Shown here: positions 34,709 through 42,521 of the stretch, piece after piece
Numbering within the stretch: position 1 is the first letter of the stretch
Layout of the letters: every line of letters starts with the position of its first letter
Origin: Pseudomonas fildesensis
GTDB taxonomy: Bacteria; Pseudomonadota; Gammaproteobacteria; Pseudomonadales; Pseudomonadaceae
DNA: 64,000 nt
Assembly: GCF_001050345.1 (NCBI RefSeq)
Contig: NZ_LFMW01000011.1
Coordinates: 124,001 to 188,000, forward strand
Direction: 5' to 3'
Made by a program: the position numbers and the translations under genes
The notes under the pieces: generated by a model
The model's input: only the letters and a program-made list of their open reading frames with translations
Databases searched by the model: none
What the model was told of the DNA's origin: nothing

Positions 34709-36596
34709 GGGGCTCCTGTACGCTTACGTACGGCAGCTCCAGGGTGAAACGTGAGCCGATGCCCTGTTGGCTCAGCACGCTCAAGTTGCCATCCATCTTT
34801 TCCAGCAGGCTTTTACTCAGTGCCAGTCCCAGGCCGCTGCCTTCCACATTCGGGTCGGCCCCCAGCCGCTCGAACGGCTTGAACAGTTGTCCGAGCTTGT
34901 CCGCCGCAATGCCCTTGCCGGTATCGCAGACGGCCACGCCGATGCGCGACCCCGTTACCTTGACCTCGATGCTAACCTGACCCTGGAACTTGTTGTATTT
35001 GATGGCGTTGGACAGCAGGTTCAGCAACACTTGAGTCAGGCGTTGTCGATCGGCAACAACGCCGATATCCGCTGTCAGCGCTGGCGGTGGCTGCAACCGG
35101 ATGCCCGCGTCGGCGGCCATGGGCGAAACCAGCGCCAGCGCTTCTTGCAGCGTACCCGCCAACGGGATCGCTACGATGTTCAACGGCAGGCGTCCCGCCT
35201 CGATCTTGGCAATATCCAAGACTTCGTTGATCAGCGTCAGCAGGTGCTGGCCGGCGCGCAGGATGTGACCGACTTGCGCCTTTTGCCCCACAGCCGAGTC
35301 CATGTCCAGTAGTTGTGCAAAGCCCAGAATCGAATTGAGCGGCGTGCGCAGTTCGTGGCTCATGCGTGAGAGAAACTCACTTTTCGCCCGGCTGGCGCGC
35401 TCGGCTTCCTCGCGGGCGCTGCCCAGGGCAATCTCCGCCGCGCGTCGGTCGGTGATGTCCCGCGTGATCTTTGAGAAACCGCGCAAAGCGCCGGTATTGT
35501 CGTACTGCGCGGTAATCACCACGCTGGCCCAGAAGCGCGTGCTGTCCTGACGTAGGCGCCAGCCTTCTTCGGTGTAAGCGCCGTTGCGAGTGGCCTCGCG
35601 CAGCGCCATGTCCGGGTGTTGCGGGCATTCCTCGGGCAGGTAGAACAACGAGAAGTGCTGGCCGATGATCTCCTGCTCGGTGTAGCCCTTGATCCGCTCG
35701 GCGCCGGTGTTCCAACTGGTGACATGGCCGGCAGTGTCGAGGGCAAAAATCCCGTAGTCCTTCACGCCGTCGATGATCAGCCGCAAGCGCTCTTCGTTCT
35801 CGCGCAACGCACGCTCGCGCTCGGCCAGCAGCAAACCTGCCTCGACCAGACGTGTGCCCAACTGGCCAATCTCGTCGTTTTCCGGCGGTTGCGGTTGCAG
35901 TGGCTGACCGAGGGCCAGGCGTTGCGCGTTGCCTTGCACCTGCTGGACCCGCGCGACAATGCCCTTGGACAGAAACAGCACGGCGACGATGGCGCCAAAC
36001 AGCCCGCAGATGGCGGCCAGCCAAGTGGACAACAACAGCCGCTGGCGGGTTTCGGCGGCGGCCGAGGTGCGCTCGGCGAGCAACGAGTCCTCAAGGGTGA
36101 GCATGGTGCTGATGTGCTGACGCAACGCATCCAGGATGTGTTTGTTATTCACCAGAATAGTGGTGATTGACGCAGCGCTCGTCGTCGGGTCCCTGAGCAT
36201 GTCTTCCAACCCACCGATTTTGCTGTTGATCAGCGGCGCAATCTGCGTGAGCTGTTCGCGCACCCGTTGATCGCGAACATTGCGGTCGAGCCGGAGCAGG
36301 GCGGCCTCAATCTGCGGCCTGGCGTTCAGGTACCCCGGCAGGAAGTCCTCACGGCGGGTCAGCAGGTAGCCGCGCACGCTGGCCGCCGCTTCGGCCAGCA
36401 GGGTGTGCACGGCGCGAATGTCGCCTTGCACCCGCAGCACCCGGCGCACGTCCTCTTCAGCGCGGACGGTCTGCCGTTCGGTGATGTAGATCAGCACCAG
36501 AGACAACAGCAGCACCACCAGCGGCAACGAAATCACCACCAACGCTTTGCCGCGCAACGGCAGGTCGGCCCAACGCCTGGCGTAGAGCGCTCTCAT
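34377..36596 (-). CDS. Hybrid sensor histidine kinase (CHASE3-HAMP-PAS-HisKA-HATPase), frameshifted before its receiver
   Basis: The first about 620 residues form a sound membrane kinase: an N-terminal helix (ALVVISLPLVVLLLSLVLIYI), a CHASE3-like periplasmic domain, a second helix (WLAAICGLFGAIVAVLFLS), a HAMP region, a PAS domain (LRLIIDGVKDYGIFALD to GFSKITRDITDRR), the HisKA box FLSRMSHELRTPLNSILG, and the ATPase motifs GIAADKLGQLFKPFERLG and GSGLGLALSK. After LPYVSVQEPHG the frame becomes a meaningless Arg/Pro/Ala-rich tail, while the expected receiver continues in another frame. Its start overlaps the NarL-type regulator stop by 4 bp. Confidence 0.8.
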   Translation of the reverse strand: MRALYARRWADLPLRGKALVVISLPLVVLLLSLVLIYITERQTVRAEEDVRRVLRVQGDIRAVHTLLAEAAASVRGYLLTRREDFLPGYLNARPQIEAALLRLDRNVRDQRVREQLTQIAPLINSKIGGLEDMLRDPTTSAASITTILVNNKHILDALRQHISTMLTLEDSLLAERTSAAAETRQRLLLSTWLAAICGLFGAIVAVLFLSKGIVARVQQVQGNAQRLALGQPLQPQPPENDEIGQLGTRLVEAGLLLAERERALRENEERLRLIIDGVKDYGIFALDTAGHVTSWNTGAERIKGYTEQEIIGQHFSLFYLPEECPQHPDMALREATRNGAYTEEGWRLRQDSTRFWASVVITAQYDNTGALRGFSKITRDITDRRAAEIALGSAREEAERASRAKSEFLSRMSHELRTPLNSILGFAQLLDMDSAVGQKAQVGHILRAGQHLLTLINEVLDIAKIEAGRLPLNIVAIPLAGTLQEALALVSPMAADAGIRLQPPPALTADIGVVADRQRLTQVLLNLLSNAIKYNKFQGQVSIEVKVTGSRIGVAVCDTGKGIAADKLGQLFKPFERLGADPNVEGSGLGLALSKSLLEKMDGNLSVLSQQGIGSRFTLELPYVSVQEPHGVPAAVVDTPSTRPALCAAVYRRQPFQPGTDRNLAAAQARYQTALKHARATGPRPGRTARATADSVGRVTAGHRRLERAAALAPVGDHPGYAGADAHRRCQRPHPPGFE

Positions 36597-37246
36597 GCCT
36601 GCGTCACCAGGCCCAGCGCGATGCCCCGCACGGCGGCCTGGGTTCGGTCGGCTGCACCGAGTTTGCCGATCACCCGTTCAACATGGGCTTTGGCGGTGCC
36701 GGTGGTAATCCCCAGTTGTTCGCCGATCTCGCGGTTGCTCTTACCGTTCGCCACCAGGCTGAGCACTTGGCGTTCGCGAGGGGTGAGGTTTTCATTCGGC
36801 ATGACACCGGCGGCACTGCGGTCCGTCATGCGCCGCAGCAGCCGGGCGCTGACCGCGCTGTTAAGCGCTTCTTCGCCTGCGGCGACCCGTTGCAACGCAT
36901 CGATCACCTCCGCGCGACTGGCGTCCTTGAGTAAGTAGCCCACCGCACCGGCATTCATGGCCGCCTCGAGGTGATCGGCGCTGTCGTCCATGGTAAAGAT
37001 CACGACTTTCAGTGCTGGCAGGCGTTGTTGAAGCAGACGCGCAGCGCCCAGGCCATTGAGCACCGGCATGCGAATGTCGAGGATGACAATGTCGGGCTGC
37101 AGTTGTTCGCACAGTTCCACCGCTTGCTGGCCATCACGGGCCTGGCCGACCACTTCGAATTGCGGATGACCGGCCAGCAACGCCACGAAACCTGTACGCG
37201 TGACTTCATGATCATCTGCCAGCACCAAACGTATGACGCGGTTCAT
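36593..37246 (-). CDS. NarL/FixJ-family response regulator (receiver plus LuxR-type HTH)
   Basis: The 217-residue protein has a receiver with LVLADDHEVTR and phosphoacceptor Asp in DIVILDIRMPVLNG, Lys in GYLLKDASRAEV, then a LuxR-type HTH with LTPRERQVLSLVANGKSNREI and GTAKAHVERVIGKL. ATG 37246 overlaps the stop of the preceding kinase gene by 4 bp, so it is the partner of that kinase. An upstream in-frame start would add 24 residues overlapping the kinase. It is the only DNA-binding output in this operon. Confidence 0.92.
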   Translation of the reverse strand: MNRVIRLVLADDHEVTRTGFVALLAGHPQFEVVGQARDGQQAVELCEQLQPDIVILDIRMPVLNGLGAARLLQQRLPALKVVIFTMDDSADHLEAAMNAGAVGYLLKDASRAEVIDALQRVAAGEEALNSAVSARLLRRMTDRSAAGVMPNENLTPRERQVLSLVANGKSNREIGEQLGITTGTAKAHVERVIGKLGAADRTQAAVRGIALGLVTQA

Positions 37247-38427
37247 CGAGGTGTTCCATCCAGAAAGGCCGGCACGCGGGCGTGCAATTGAGTGCCACAG
37301 TGCAGCGCGCTGACGCAATTGAGCTGGCCACCAAGCAGGCTGGCGCGTTCACGCATGGTGGCCATGCCCAGGTGTTTTGCATCCTGGGTGTCGAGCCGTT
37401 GGTCAAGGGCAAAACCGTTGCCGTTGTCGTCTACTCGCAGCGAAGCTTGGCCGTCGTGCAGCGCCAGGACCAGTTGCACTTGGCTGGCCTGTGCATGCTT
37501 GAGCACATTGTTGATGGCTTCCTGGCCGATCCTGAACAGGGCGATTTCCACCTGGCTGGGTAAGCGTCCATCGTAGCCTGTGCTCCACTGTACGCTGACG
37601 CCGGCTTCACGCAGGCGGTCGGCTTCCTTGTCCAGGGCCTTGAATAAACCAAAATCATCCAGCACCGTCGGGCGCAGGCCCGCGATCAGTTGCCGGCCTT
37701 CACCCACCGAGTGCTGGGCCAGGGTCAGAATCGCCTGTAAGTCCGCGTCCAGCGTGCCGGGTAGCGTAGGGCAACGGCCGGCGAACCCTTGCAAGCGTTG
37801 ATGCAAGCCCGCGAGGGTTTGCGCCAGGCCGTCGTGCAGGTCGTAGGCCACGCGTTTGCGCTCGTCCTCCTGGGCGTGAAGCAAGCGGTTGACCAGGTCT
37901 GACAGCGTCCTGTCCCGAGCCATGAGCGTGGTCAGCAGCCGGTCGTTTTCCAGGTGCGCGGCCAGCAGCGTGGCGAGCAGTTGCAGGGATTCGCTGTCTT
38001 CATGGTCTGGCGCCCGCAGGCTGACGCTATTGCCCAGCACCAATACGGCAAAGGCACTGCCGTCACCCCCGCGCAAGGGCACTTGCAACACACTGGGCAG
38101 GGCGCTTCCCGGCAGTTCCAGCCAGCACGGGGTACGTAAACGGCGGTCGGCGATGGCGGCGAGGCCGTCCAGTCGATCCTGGCTACCCTGGCGAGCGGTG
38201 GTGCTGGCGTTGCCGTCGGCGTCCCATTCCTGGATCAGCCCATGGTCCATCGCGAGGAACGCACAGGCGCGCACGAGCACACGTTCGCGCATGGCGTTGG
38301 GAGCCAGTTGGGTCAACGCCTGACCGGTCTCCACCAACAGCCGTAAGCGCGCGGTGCGGCTTTCCGATTGTCGATAGTGCGCGCGCATGGCCAATGCGCT
38401 GCCGGGATCGTGGGGCGGGTTCTGCAT
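37243..38427 (-). CDS. Soluble GAF-domain sensor histidine kinase, NarX/HisKA_3 type
   Basis: The 394-residue protein lacks membrane helices. An N-terminal GAF-like domain (about 30-165) is followed by a HisKA_3 dimerisation domain with the phospho-site histidine in AYDLHDGLAQTLAGL (His198) and a HATPase_c domain with VEIALFRIGQEAINNVLKHA and LGMATMRERASLLGG. This is the class that pairs with NarL-type regulators, and the regulator gene overlaps its end. ATG 38427 has GGAG eight bases upstream. It heads the four-gene leftward signalling operon. Confidence 0.9.
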   Translation of the reverse strand: MQNPPHDPGSALAMRAHYRQSESRTARLRLLVETGQALTQLAPNAMRERVLVRACAFLAMDHGLIQEWDADGNASTTARQGSQDRLDGLAAIADRRLRTPCWLELPGSALPSVLQVPLRGGDGSAFAVLVLGNSVSLRAPDHEDSESLQLLATLLAAHLENDRLLTTLMARDRTLSDLVNRLLHAQEDERKRVAYDLHDGLAQTLAGLHQRLQGFAGRCPTLPGTLDADLQAILTLAQHSVGEGRQLIAGLRPTVLDDFGLFKALDKEADRLREAGVSVQWSTGYDGRLPSQVEIALFRIGQEAINNVLKHAQASQVQLVLALHDGQASLRVDDNGNGFALDQRLDTQDAKHLGMATMRERASLLGGQLNCVSALHCGTQLHARVPAFLDGTPR

Positions 38428-38596
38428 GCTTGGACTCCGGTATTCAATAGGCCTGCGGGCGCAAGAGGCGCTATTAAAGCGCTTTACCCATGGCCGGCGC
38501 CATCTGCCAAATGGCATAGAGAAAAGACTCCGGTTGGCCGATGGCGGGAAGGTAGCCGATTGGCAAAGTGTGCTCACCCACAACAGGAGCATCCCA

Positions 38597-39115
38597 ATGA
38601 ACTTCAAAACCGTGTCGATCGCCGTGATTTTCGCCTTGAGCTCCCCTCTGGTGCTGGCCGCCGAGACGTCGCCCTATGTATACCGCGAAGTGGCCCAGGC
38701 GCCAGCCAATGTAAAAGACCGCGAGATTGCCGGGTTGTTTGACCGTTGGAACAGCGCGTTGCAGACCGGTAACGTCAAGTCGGTGGTGGACCTGTATGCA
38801 CCGGACGCGGTGTTGCAGCCAACCGTGTCCAACCAGGTACGCACCACGCCTGAGCAGATCACCGACTACTTCGATCACTTCATGGCGCTCAAGCCGGTGG
38901 GTCAGATCAACTACCGTGAGATCCGTCAGCTGGGCAGTAACGTGGCGATGGACAGTGGCGTTTACACCTTCACCCTGACCGAGTCGAACGGCAAAGTGCG
39001 CCACGTGCAGGCTCGCTACACCTTCGTCTACGAGCAGGTGGGTGGCCAATGGAAGATTCTTAACCACCACTCCTCGGCGATGCCGGAAGTGCAGGTCAAA
39101 CACGCCAAAAAGTAA
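38597..39115 (+). CDS. Exported SgcJ/EcaC-type (NTF2/SnoaL-like) protein
   Basis: The 172-residue protein has a signal peptide (about 1-22, ending VLAAE). A single NTF2-like domain of the SgcJ/EcaC or calcium/calmodulin kinase II association-domain type follows: IAGLFDRWNSALQTGN, VDLYAPDAVLQPT, QITDYFDHFM and YTFVYEQVGGQWKILNHHSSAMP. The enzymatic role is unknown. A strong AGGAG site precedes ATG 38597. It is divergent from the GAF kinase gene (169 bp), so it may be a target of that system. A clear terminator follows. Confidence 0.85.
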   Translation: MNFKTVSIAVIFALSSPLVLAAETSPYVYREVAQAPANVKDREIAGLFDRWNSALQTGNVKSVVDLYAPDAVLQPTVSNQVRTTPEQITDYFDHFMALKPVGQINYREIRQLGSNVAMDSGVYTFTLTESNGKVRHVQARYTFVYEQVGGQWKILNHHSSAMPEVQVKHAKK

Positions 39116-39125
39116 TACCTCGGAC

Positions 39126-39165
39126 AAAAATGTCCACGCCGGTTGCCGGTGTGGACATTTTTTTT
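39126..39165 (+). terminator. Strong rho-independent terminator
   Basis: AAAAATGTCCACGCCGG and CCGGTGTGGACATTTTT form a long stem around a 3-base loop, followed by an eight-base T run. It starts 11 bases after the stop of the SnoaL-like gene and, with A's on the left, may work in both directions. Confidence 0.92.
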
Positions 39166-39169
39166 GCGT

Positions 39170-39265
39170 TCACATCCGTCGGAAGTCCAGCGTCACACCG
39201 CTATACAGTGCGCGCCCGTCACCGGGTGAGTGCAGCGAGGCGAAGGAAGGCGCTGCTTCCAGCAG
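39170..39265 (-). pseudogene. Possible C-terminal relic of a TonB-dependent receptor
   Basis: On the minus strand 31 codons read LLEAAPSFAS..., SPGDGRALYSG and VTLDFRRM-stop. The pattern of proline-glycine, Gly-Arg-aromatic and a last strand ending in Phe is typical of the final beta-strand of TonB-dependent outer-membrane receptors. An in-frame TAG lies directly upstream (39266-39268), and nothing recognisable precedes it. The match is short, so this is a tentative call. Confidence 0.4.
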
Positions 39266-39352
39266 CTAAGAGCTGGCCAACAAGGACAGGTGAAACTTTT
39301 TGAGGGGGGTGATCTCGAACGTTTGTTCAAGGTGCCCAGCGCAGGATGAGCA

Positions 39353-40219
39353 TTATTCTTTCTCTGGTAAAAGTGCTTTGCACAACGCGTTCAGCATGTT
39401 GGGCCGGTCGGTCTGGGCATGACTGATAAGTGCAATCTCTCTGTCATATCGATCACTATCAAGTCGACTTACAACACACTTATGGCTCCAGCGTTCAAAG
39501 CCCGACCAATAGGGCACAAGGCTTACGCCCAGCCCTTCGGCTACTAGCATGGCAATAGTCTCTAGTGCGTCGAGGTCCACCAACGGTGTTGGCATCAACT
39601 CATGGTCTGCCAAGTAATGCTCAGCATGGCGTCCGCCCCACGCGTCTGGATCGTACCGAATGTAGGGGAGAGCTTTCAGTTGATCCGCGATACTGTCCGA
39701 GGACTCTTCCTTCGACAGAAATACCAGAGGCTCCTTTCGCAGTGAGACGCTTTGCAATGCTTTCGGTAATTCAAATGGCGGAACCACCAATATGGCGGCA
39801 TCCACTTCGTTTGAGAGCAGTGCTTGATACAACGAGCGCGATGTTCCCGGTACGATGACTGGCTTCAGGCCTGGCGCTGATTCGGTAAGTGCCCGTAATG
39901 CAACGGGTAAGAGGCCAGTCAGGACGGTCGAAATCGCGCCTATCCTTAATTGCCCCGTAAGCCCCTCCACGTCGGCGTCTCCCTCCAGTAATGCAGTCTC
40001 TCGAACGATGCGTTTAGCCCTGGGCAATAGGCCAAGACAGGCCTGGCTCGGCTTGGCTGCATGACCGACGCGGGAGAGTAATTCAAAGCCGAGCTGGCGT
40101 TCGAGAGCGAGAATTCGCTGGCTGACCGCTGCTGCAGTCAGCCCTTCCAAACGTGCAGCATGTGCTATGGAACCACACTCCACGACGGTGATGAGGCTTT
40201 TCAAATAACGCGTCTCCAT
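39353..40219 (-). CDS. LysR-family transcriptional regulator
   Basis: The 288-residue protein has an N-terminal winged HTH (about 3-60): YLKSLITVVECGSIAHAARLEG, AAAVSQRILALERQLGFELLSR. The effector-binding domain begins at about residue 90 (TGQLRIGAISTVLTGLLP). It is divergent from a VOC-family gene and an amidase gene and probably regulates them. The region is less GC-rich than the neighbouring core genes, which hints at transfer of the three genes as a unit. Confidence 0.9.
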   Translation of the reverse strand: METRYLKSLITVVECGSIAHAARLEGLTAAAVSQRILALERQLGFELLSRVGHAAKPSQACLGLLPRAKRIVRETALLEGDADVEGLTGQLRIGAISTVLTGLLPVALRALTESAPGLKPVIVPGTSRSLYQALLSNEVDAAILVVPPFELPKALQSVSLRKEPLVFLSKEESSDSIADQLKALPYIRYDPDAWGGRHAEHYLADHELMPTPLVDLDALETIAMLVAEGLGVSLVPYWSGFERWSHKCVVSRLDSDRYDREIALISHAQTDRPNMLNALCKALLPEKE

Positions 40220-40255
40220 AAATTATTCTTTTTATGAGCGTAAAAATTACATGCT

Positions 40256-40273
40256 ATCTCTTTTGAAAGAGAT
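40256..40273. promoter_or_regulatory. Perfect dyad in the LysR/VOC divergent promoter
   Basis: ATCTCTTT-TG-AAAGAGAT is an 8-bp perfect inverted repeat with a 2-base centre, 37 bases upstream of the LysR start and 58 upstream of the VOC start. Its position suits autoregulation and control of the VOC/amidase genes. It does not fit the classical T-N11-A spacing exactly. Confidence 0.45.
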
Positions 40274-40330
40274 TGCACACTATTCTCCTATTCAGTCATT
40301 TCGACCTTTCAGTGATTGTCAGGAGCCTCT

Positions 40331-40744
40331 ATGCAGTCGATTTTTCATCTTGCTATTCACGTTCGAGATTTGGAGCTTTCCCGGCGGTTCTACGGTGATT
40401 TACTGGGTTGCGAGGAAGGTCGCAGTACCGACACGTGGGTTGACTTCAATTTTTTTGGGCATCAGTTGTCGCTGCACTTGGGAGAGCCTTTCCCGGTAAG
40501 CAATACAGGTAATGTTGGTGAGCATCGAGTGCCGATGCCGCACTTTGGCGTGATAGTAAAGATGTCAGACTGGGTTGTTTTAAAAGACCGTTTAATCGAA
40601 AGCGAACAGGCATTTTTTTTTCCGCCGGGCATTCGCTTTCCAGGACAACCCGGAGAACAAGCAACGATGTTCTTTCTCGACCCTGCCGGGAACCCTATCG
40701 AGATAAAAGGCTTCGCTGATTTGCAAACGATTTACGCGAATTGA
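40331..40744 (+). CDS. VOC-superfamily (glyoxalase/bleomycin-resistance) protein
   Basis: The 137-residue protein is a single VOC module pair: FHLAIHVRDLELSRRFYGDLLGC at the N-terminus, HLGEP in the first half and MFFLDPAGNPIEIKGF at the end, with candidate metal ligands His (FHLAIHV), His (LSLHLGE) and Glu (NPIEIKG). It may be a small metal-dependent lyase, isomerase or dioxygenase; the substrate is unknown. AGGAG lies six bases before ATG 40331. It is followed after 68 bp by an amidase gene, which suggests a short degradative operon. Confidence 0.85.
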   Translation: MQSIFHLAIHVRDLELSRRFYGDLLGCEEGRSTDTWVDFNFFGHQLSLHLGEPFPVSNTGNVGEHRVPMPHFGVIVKMSDWVVLKDRLIESEQAFFFPPGIRFPGQPGEQATMFFLDPAGNPIEIKGFADLQTIYAN

Positions 40745-40812
40745 AGTTGTCCAGGGCAATGTCGTTTCAGTAAGTGTGTTCGTTGGGCTATCAGTAGCTC
40801 GGAAGGAGCAAT

Positions 40813-42120
40813 ATGCATAAGTTTGAAAAATCTGACGCCACCAGCCTTTCGGAGATGGTGCTTGCGGATATCGTGAGCGCAGATACGGTAACCGAGTACT
40901 TTCTTGACTGTGTCGAATTACGGGAGCAGAGCATAAAAGCTTTCGTTTCGTTTGACCCAAGCAGAGTGCGCGCACAAGCCGCCCAATTAAAAAAGAGTCA
41001 CGCGAAAGGCCTCTTGGCGGGTGTCCCGGTGGGGATAAAAGACAACTATGACACCATGGACCATCCCACCCGTTTTTACTCTCCGATCTATGATGACAAC
41101 TGTCCGTCGCGTGATGCCCATGTCGTCTCACTCCTGCGACAGGCGGGAGCGGTCATTATGGGCAAGACCCATACCACCGAATTTGCTTACATGCATACCG
41201 GCCCCACCCGCAATCCACATGATCTTGACAGAACACCTGGCAGCTCCAGCGCCGGATCGGCGGCAGGCATGGCGGCTGGTTTTTTCCCAATCGCTTTGGG
41301 GACACAGACGGCTGGATCATTGATTAAGCCTGCATCTTATTGCGGACTTTATGCGTTCAAGCCGTCGTATGGGTTGGTTTCCCTTGAGGGAGTCAAACCC
41401 CTGGCGCCGAGCTTCGACACGGTGGGCTGGTATGGCCGGTCCGTTCGAGACCTGGCGCTGATGGCTCAAGTCCTGATTCCAGGTTTTCCAAAGCTCAATC
41501 ATGAGCGCAATTTTCGGTCCTTCGGCTTCTGCCGTACGGCCCGCTGGGATCAGATAGACGAGGACGTGGCCAAAGCACTGGAGGCCGCTGTTGAGGACCT
41601 GCGATCGGCAGGGCATCAAGTGAGCGAGGTGTTGCTGCCTGAGGAGTTCGCGGCGGTGTTTGATGATCATCTGCTGATAAACGATTGCGAGGGTGCCCGC
41701 TCGTTTTCCAAAGAGCTTAAGATGCATCCCGACAAACTAAGTGTCGAATTGTTAGCCATGTTTGAGCGCGCCCGTTTGACGACATGGGAGCAGGAGTCCG
41801 CAGCCAAGCGCCGCCTGGCAAGGTTGGCCCCTGTGTTGGAAGAGATATTCAGGCCTTTCGATGCCGTGCTGGGTGCGAGCTGTGGAAGCGTCGCCCCACT
41901 GGGCCTTGAAGTCACCGGACCTTCCGATTTCTGCAAGTTTTGGATGGCATTTGGATTGCCACAAATAAATATTCCTCTCGGCAGGCCGGCAGGGGCACTG
42001 CCTGTCGGACTTCAAGTGGTCGGAGGTTTTAGAAGTGACTGTCATTTATTACAAGCGGCGGAGCAGATTGATGCGGTTCTCAGGAATGGGAAGCACAGTG
42101 CAACATCAACCATTGTTTGA
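40813..42120 (+). CDS. Amidase-signature-family hydrolase
   Basis: The 435-residue enzyme has the amidase-signature Ser-cisSer-Lys triad: Lys in AGVPVGIKDNYDT, the glycine/serine-rich GSSSAGSAAGMAAGF carrying the cis-serine, and the nucleophile segment GTQTAGSLIKPASYCG. The family hydrolyses amides, carbamates or allophanate-like compounds. The closest look is to AtzF/GatA-like amidases, but a GatA role is unlikely because gatB and gatC are absent. A GGAAGGAG ribosome-binding site precedes the ATG. It is probably co-transcribed with the VOC gene under the LysR regulator. Confidence 0.88.
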   Translation: MHKFEKSDATSLSEMVLADIVSADTVTEYFLDCVELREQSIKAFVSFDPSRVRAQAAQLKKSHAKGLLAGVPVGIKDNYDTMDHPTRFYSPIYDDNCPSRDAHVVSLLRQAGAVIMGKTHTTEFAYMHTGPTRNPHDLDRTPGSSSAGSAAGMAAGFFPIALGTQTAGSLIKPASYCGLYAFKPSYGLVSLEGVKPLAPSFDTVGWYGRSVRDLALMAQVLIPGFPKLNHERNFRSFGFCRTARWDQIDEDVAKALEAAVEDLRSAGHQVSEVLLPEEFAAVFDDHLLINDCEGARSFSKELKMHPDKLSVELLAMFERARLTTWEQESAAKRRLARLAPVLEEIFRPFDAVLGASCGSVAPLGLEVTGPSDFCKFWMAFGLPQINIPLGRPAGALPVGLQVVGGFRSDCHLLQAAEQIDAVLRNGKHSATSTIV

Positions 42121-42521
42121 TGCATCGGTACAACTGGATTCGGCCTCACCCGTTCAATAGTGGGGTTGACCACTACAATCCCTTGCTATTTCGATCTTGA
42201 GCTACAATCCCGCAGGCGGCGTTGAAAGGTGTTTTTTGAAATGCCATTAATCCGGTATTGCTCAATAGTGTGTGTCAGTTTGCGCTGCGCACCATTTAGA
42301 ATAGTTATAGGCGGGGTTTGAATTTTTATTTATATCCGTTTGGCTGTGTCTTTGCTCTAACTAGGCGTGAATAAATTCAATTGAATTGTTCGATTTGTAG
42401 GATGTGTAGTTGGTGACTAAAGTCTTATTTAACGAGGGGTAATGATCTTTTTATAATTTTTTGTGATGCGGCATTTCCCGGAAGGAAGAATGATTCGCAA
42501 TGGATGCATTTGGGAGCTGTC
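42121..42521. other. A+T-rich intergenic region upstream of the multi-PAS kinase
   Basis: The 401-bp spacer is clearly richer in A+T than its surroundings, especially 42290-42470. The string CTACAATCCC occurs twice (42173-42182 and about 42211-42220). No gene, tRNA or clear terminator was recognised. It probably contains the kinase promoter and marks the right edge of the LysR-amidase island. Confidence 0.45.

Noticed and set aside
37282..38323. Open frames antisense to the GAF kinase
   Set aside because: Kinase motifs are clear on the minus strand; the plus-strand frames have no homology.
42173..42220. Repeated CTACAATCCC string
   Set aside because: Only two short copies without symmetry or a clear promoter context; likely chance.
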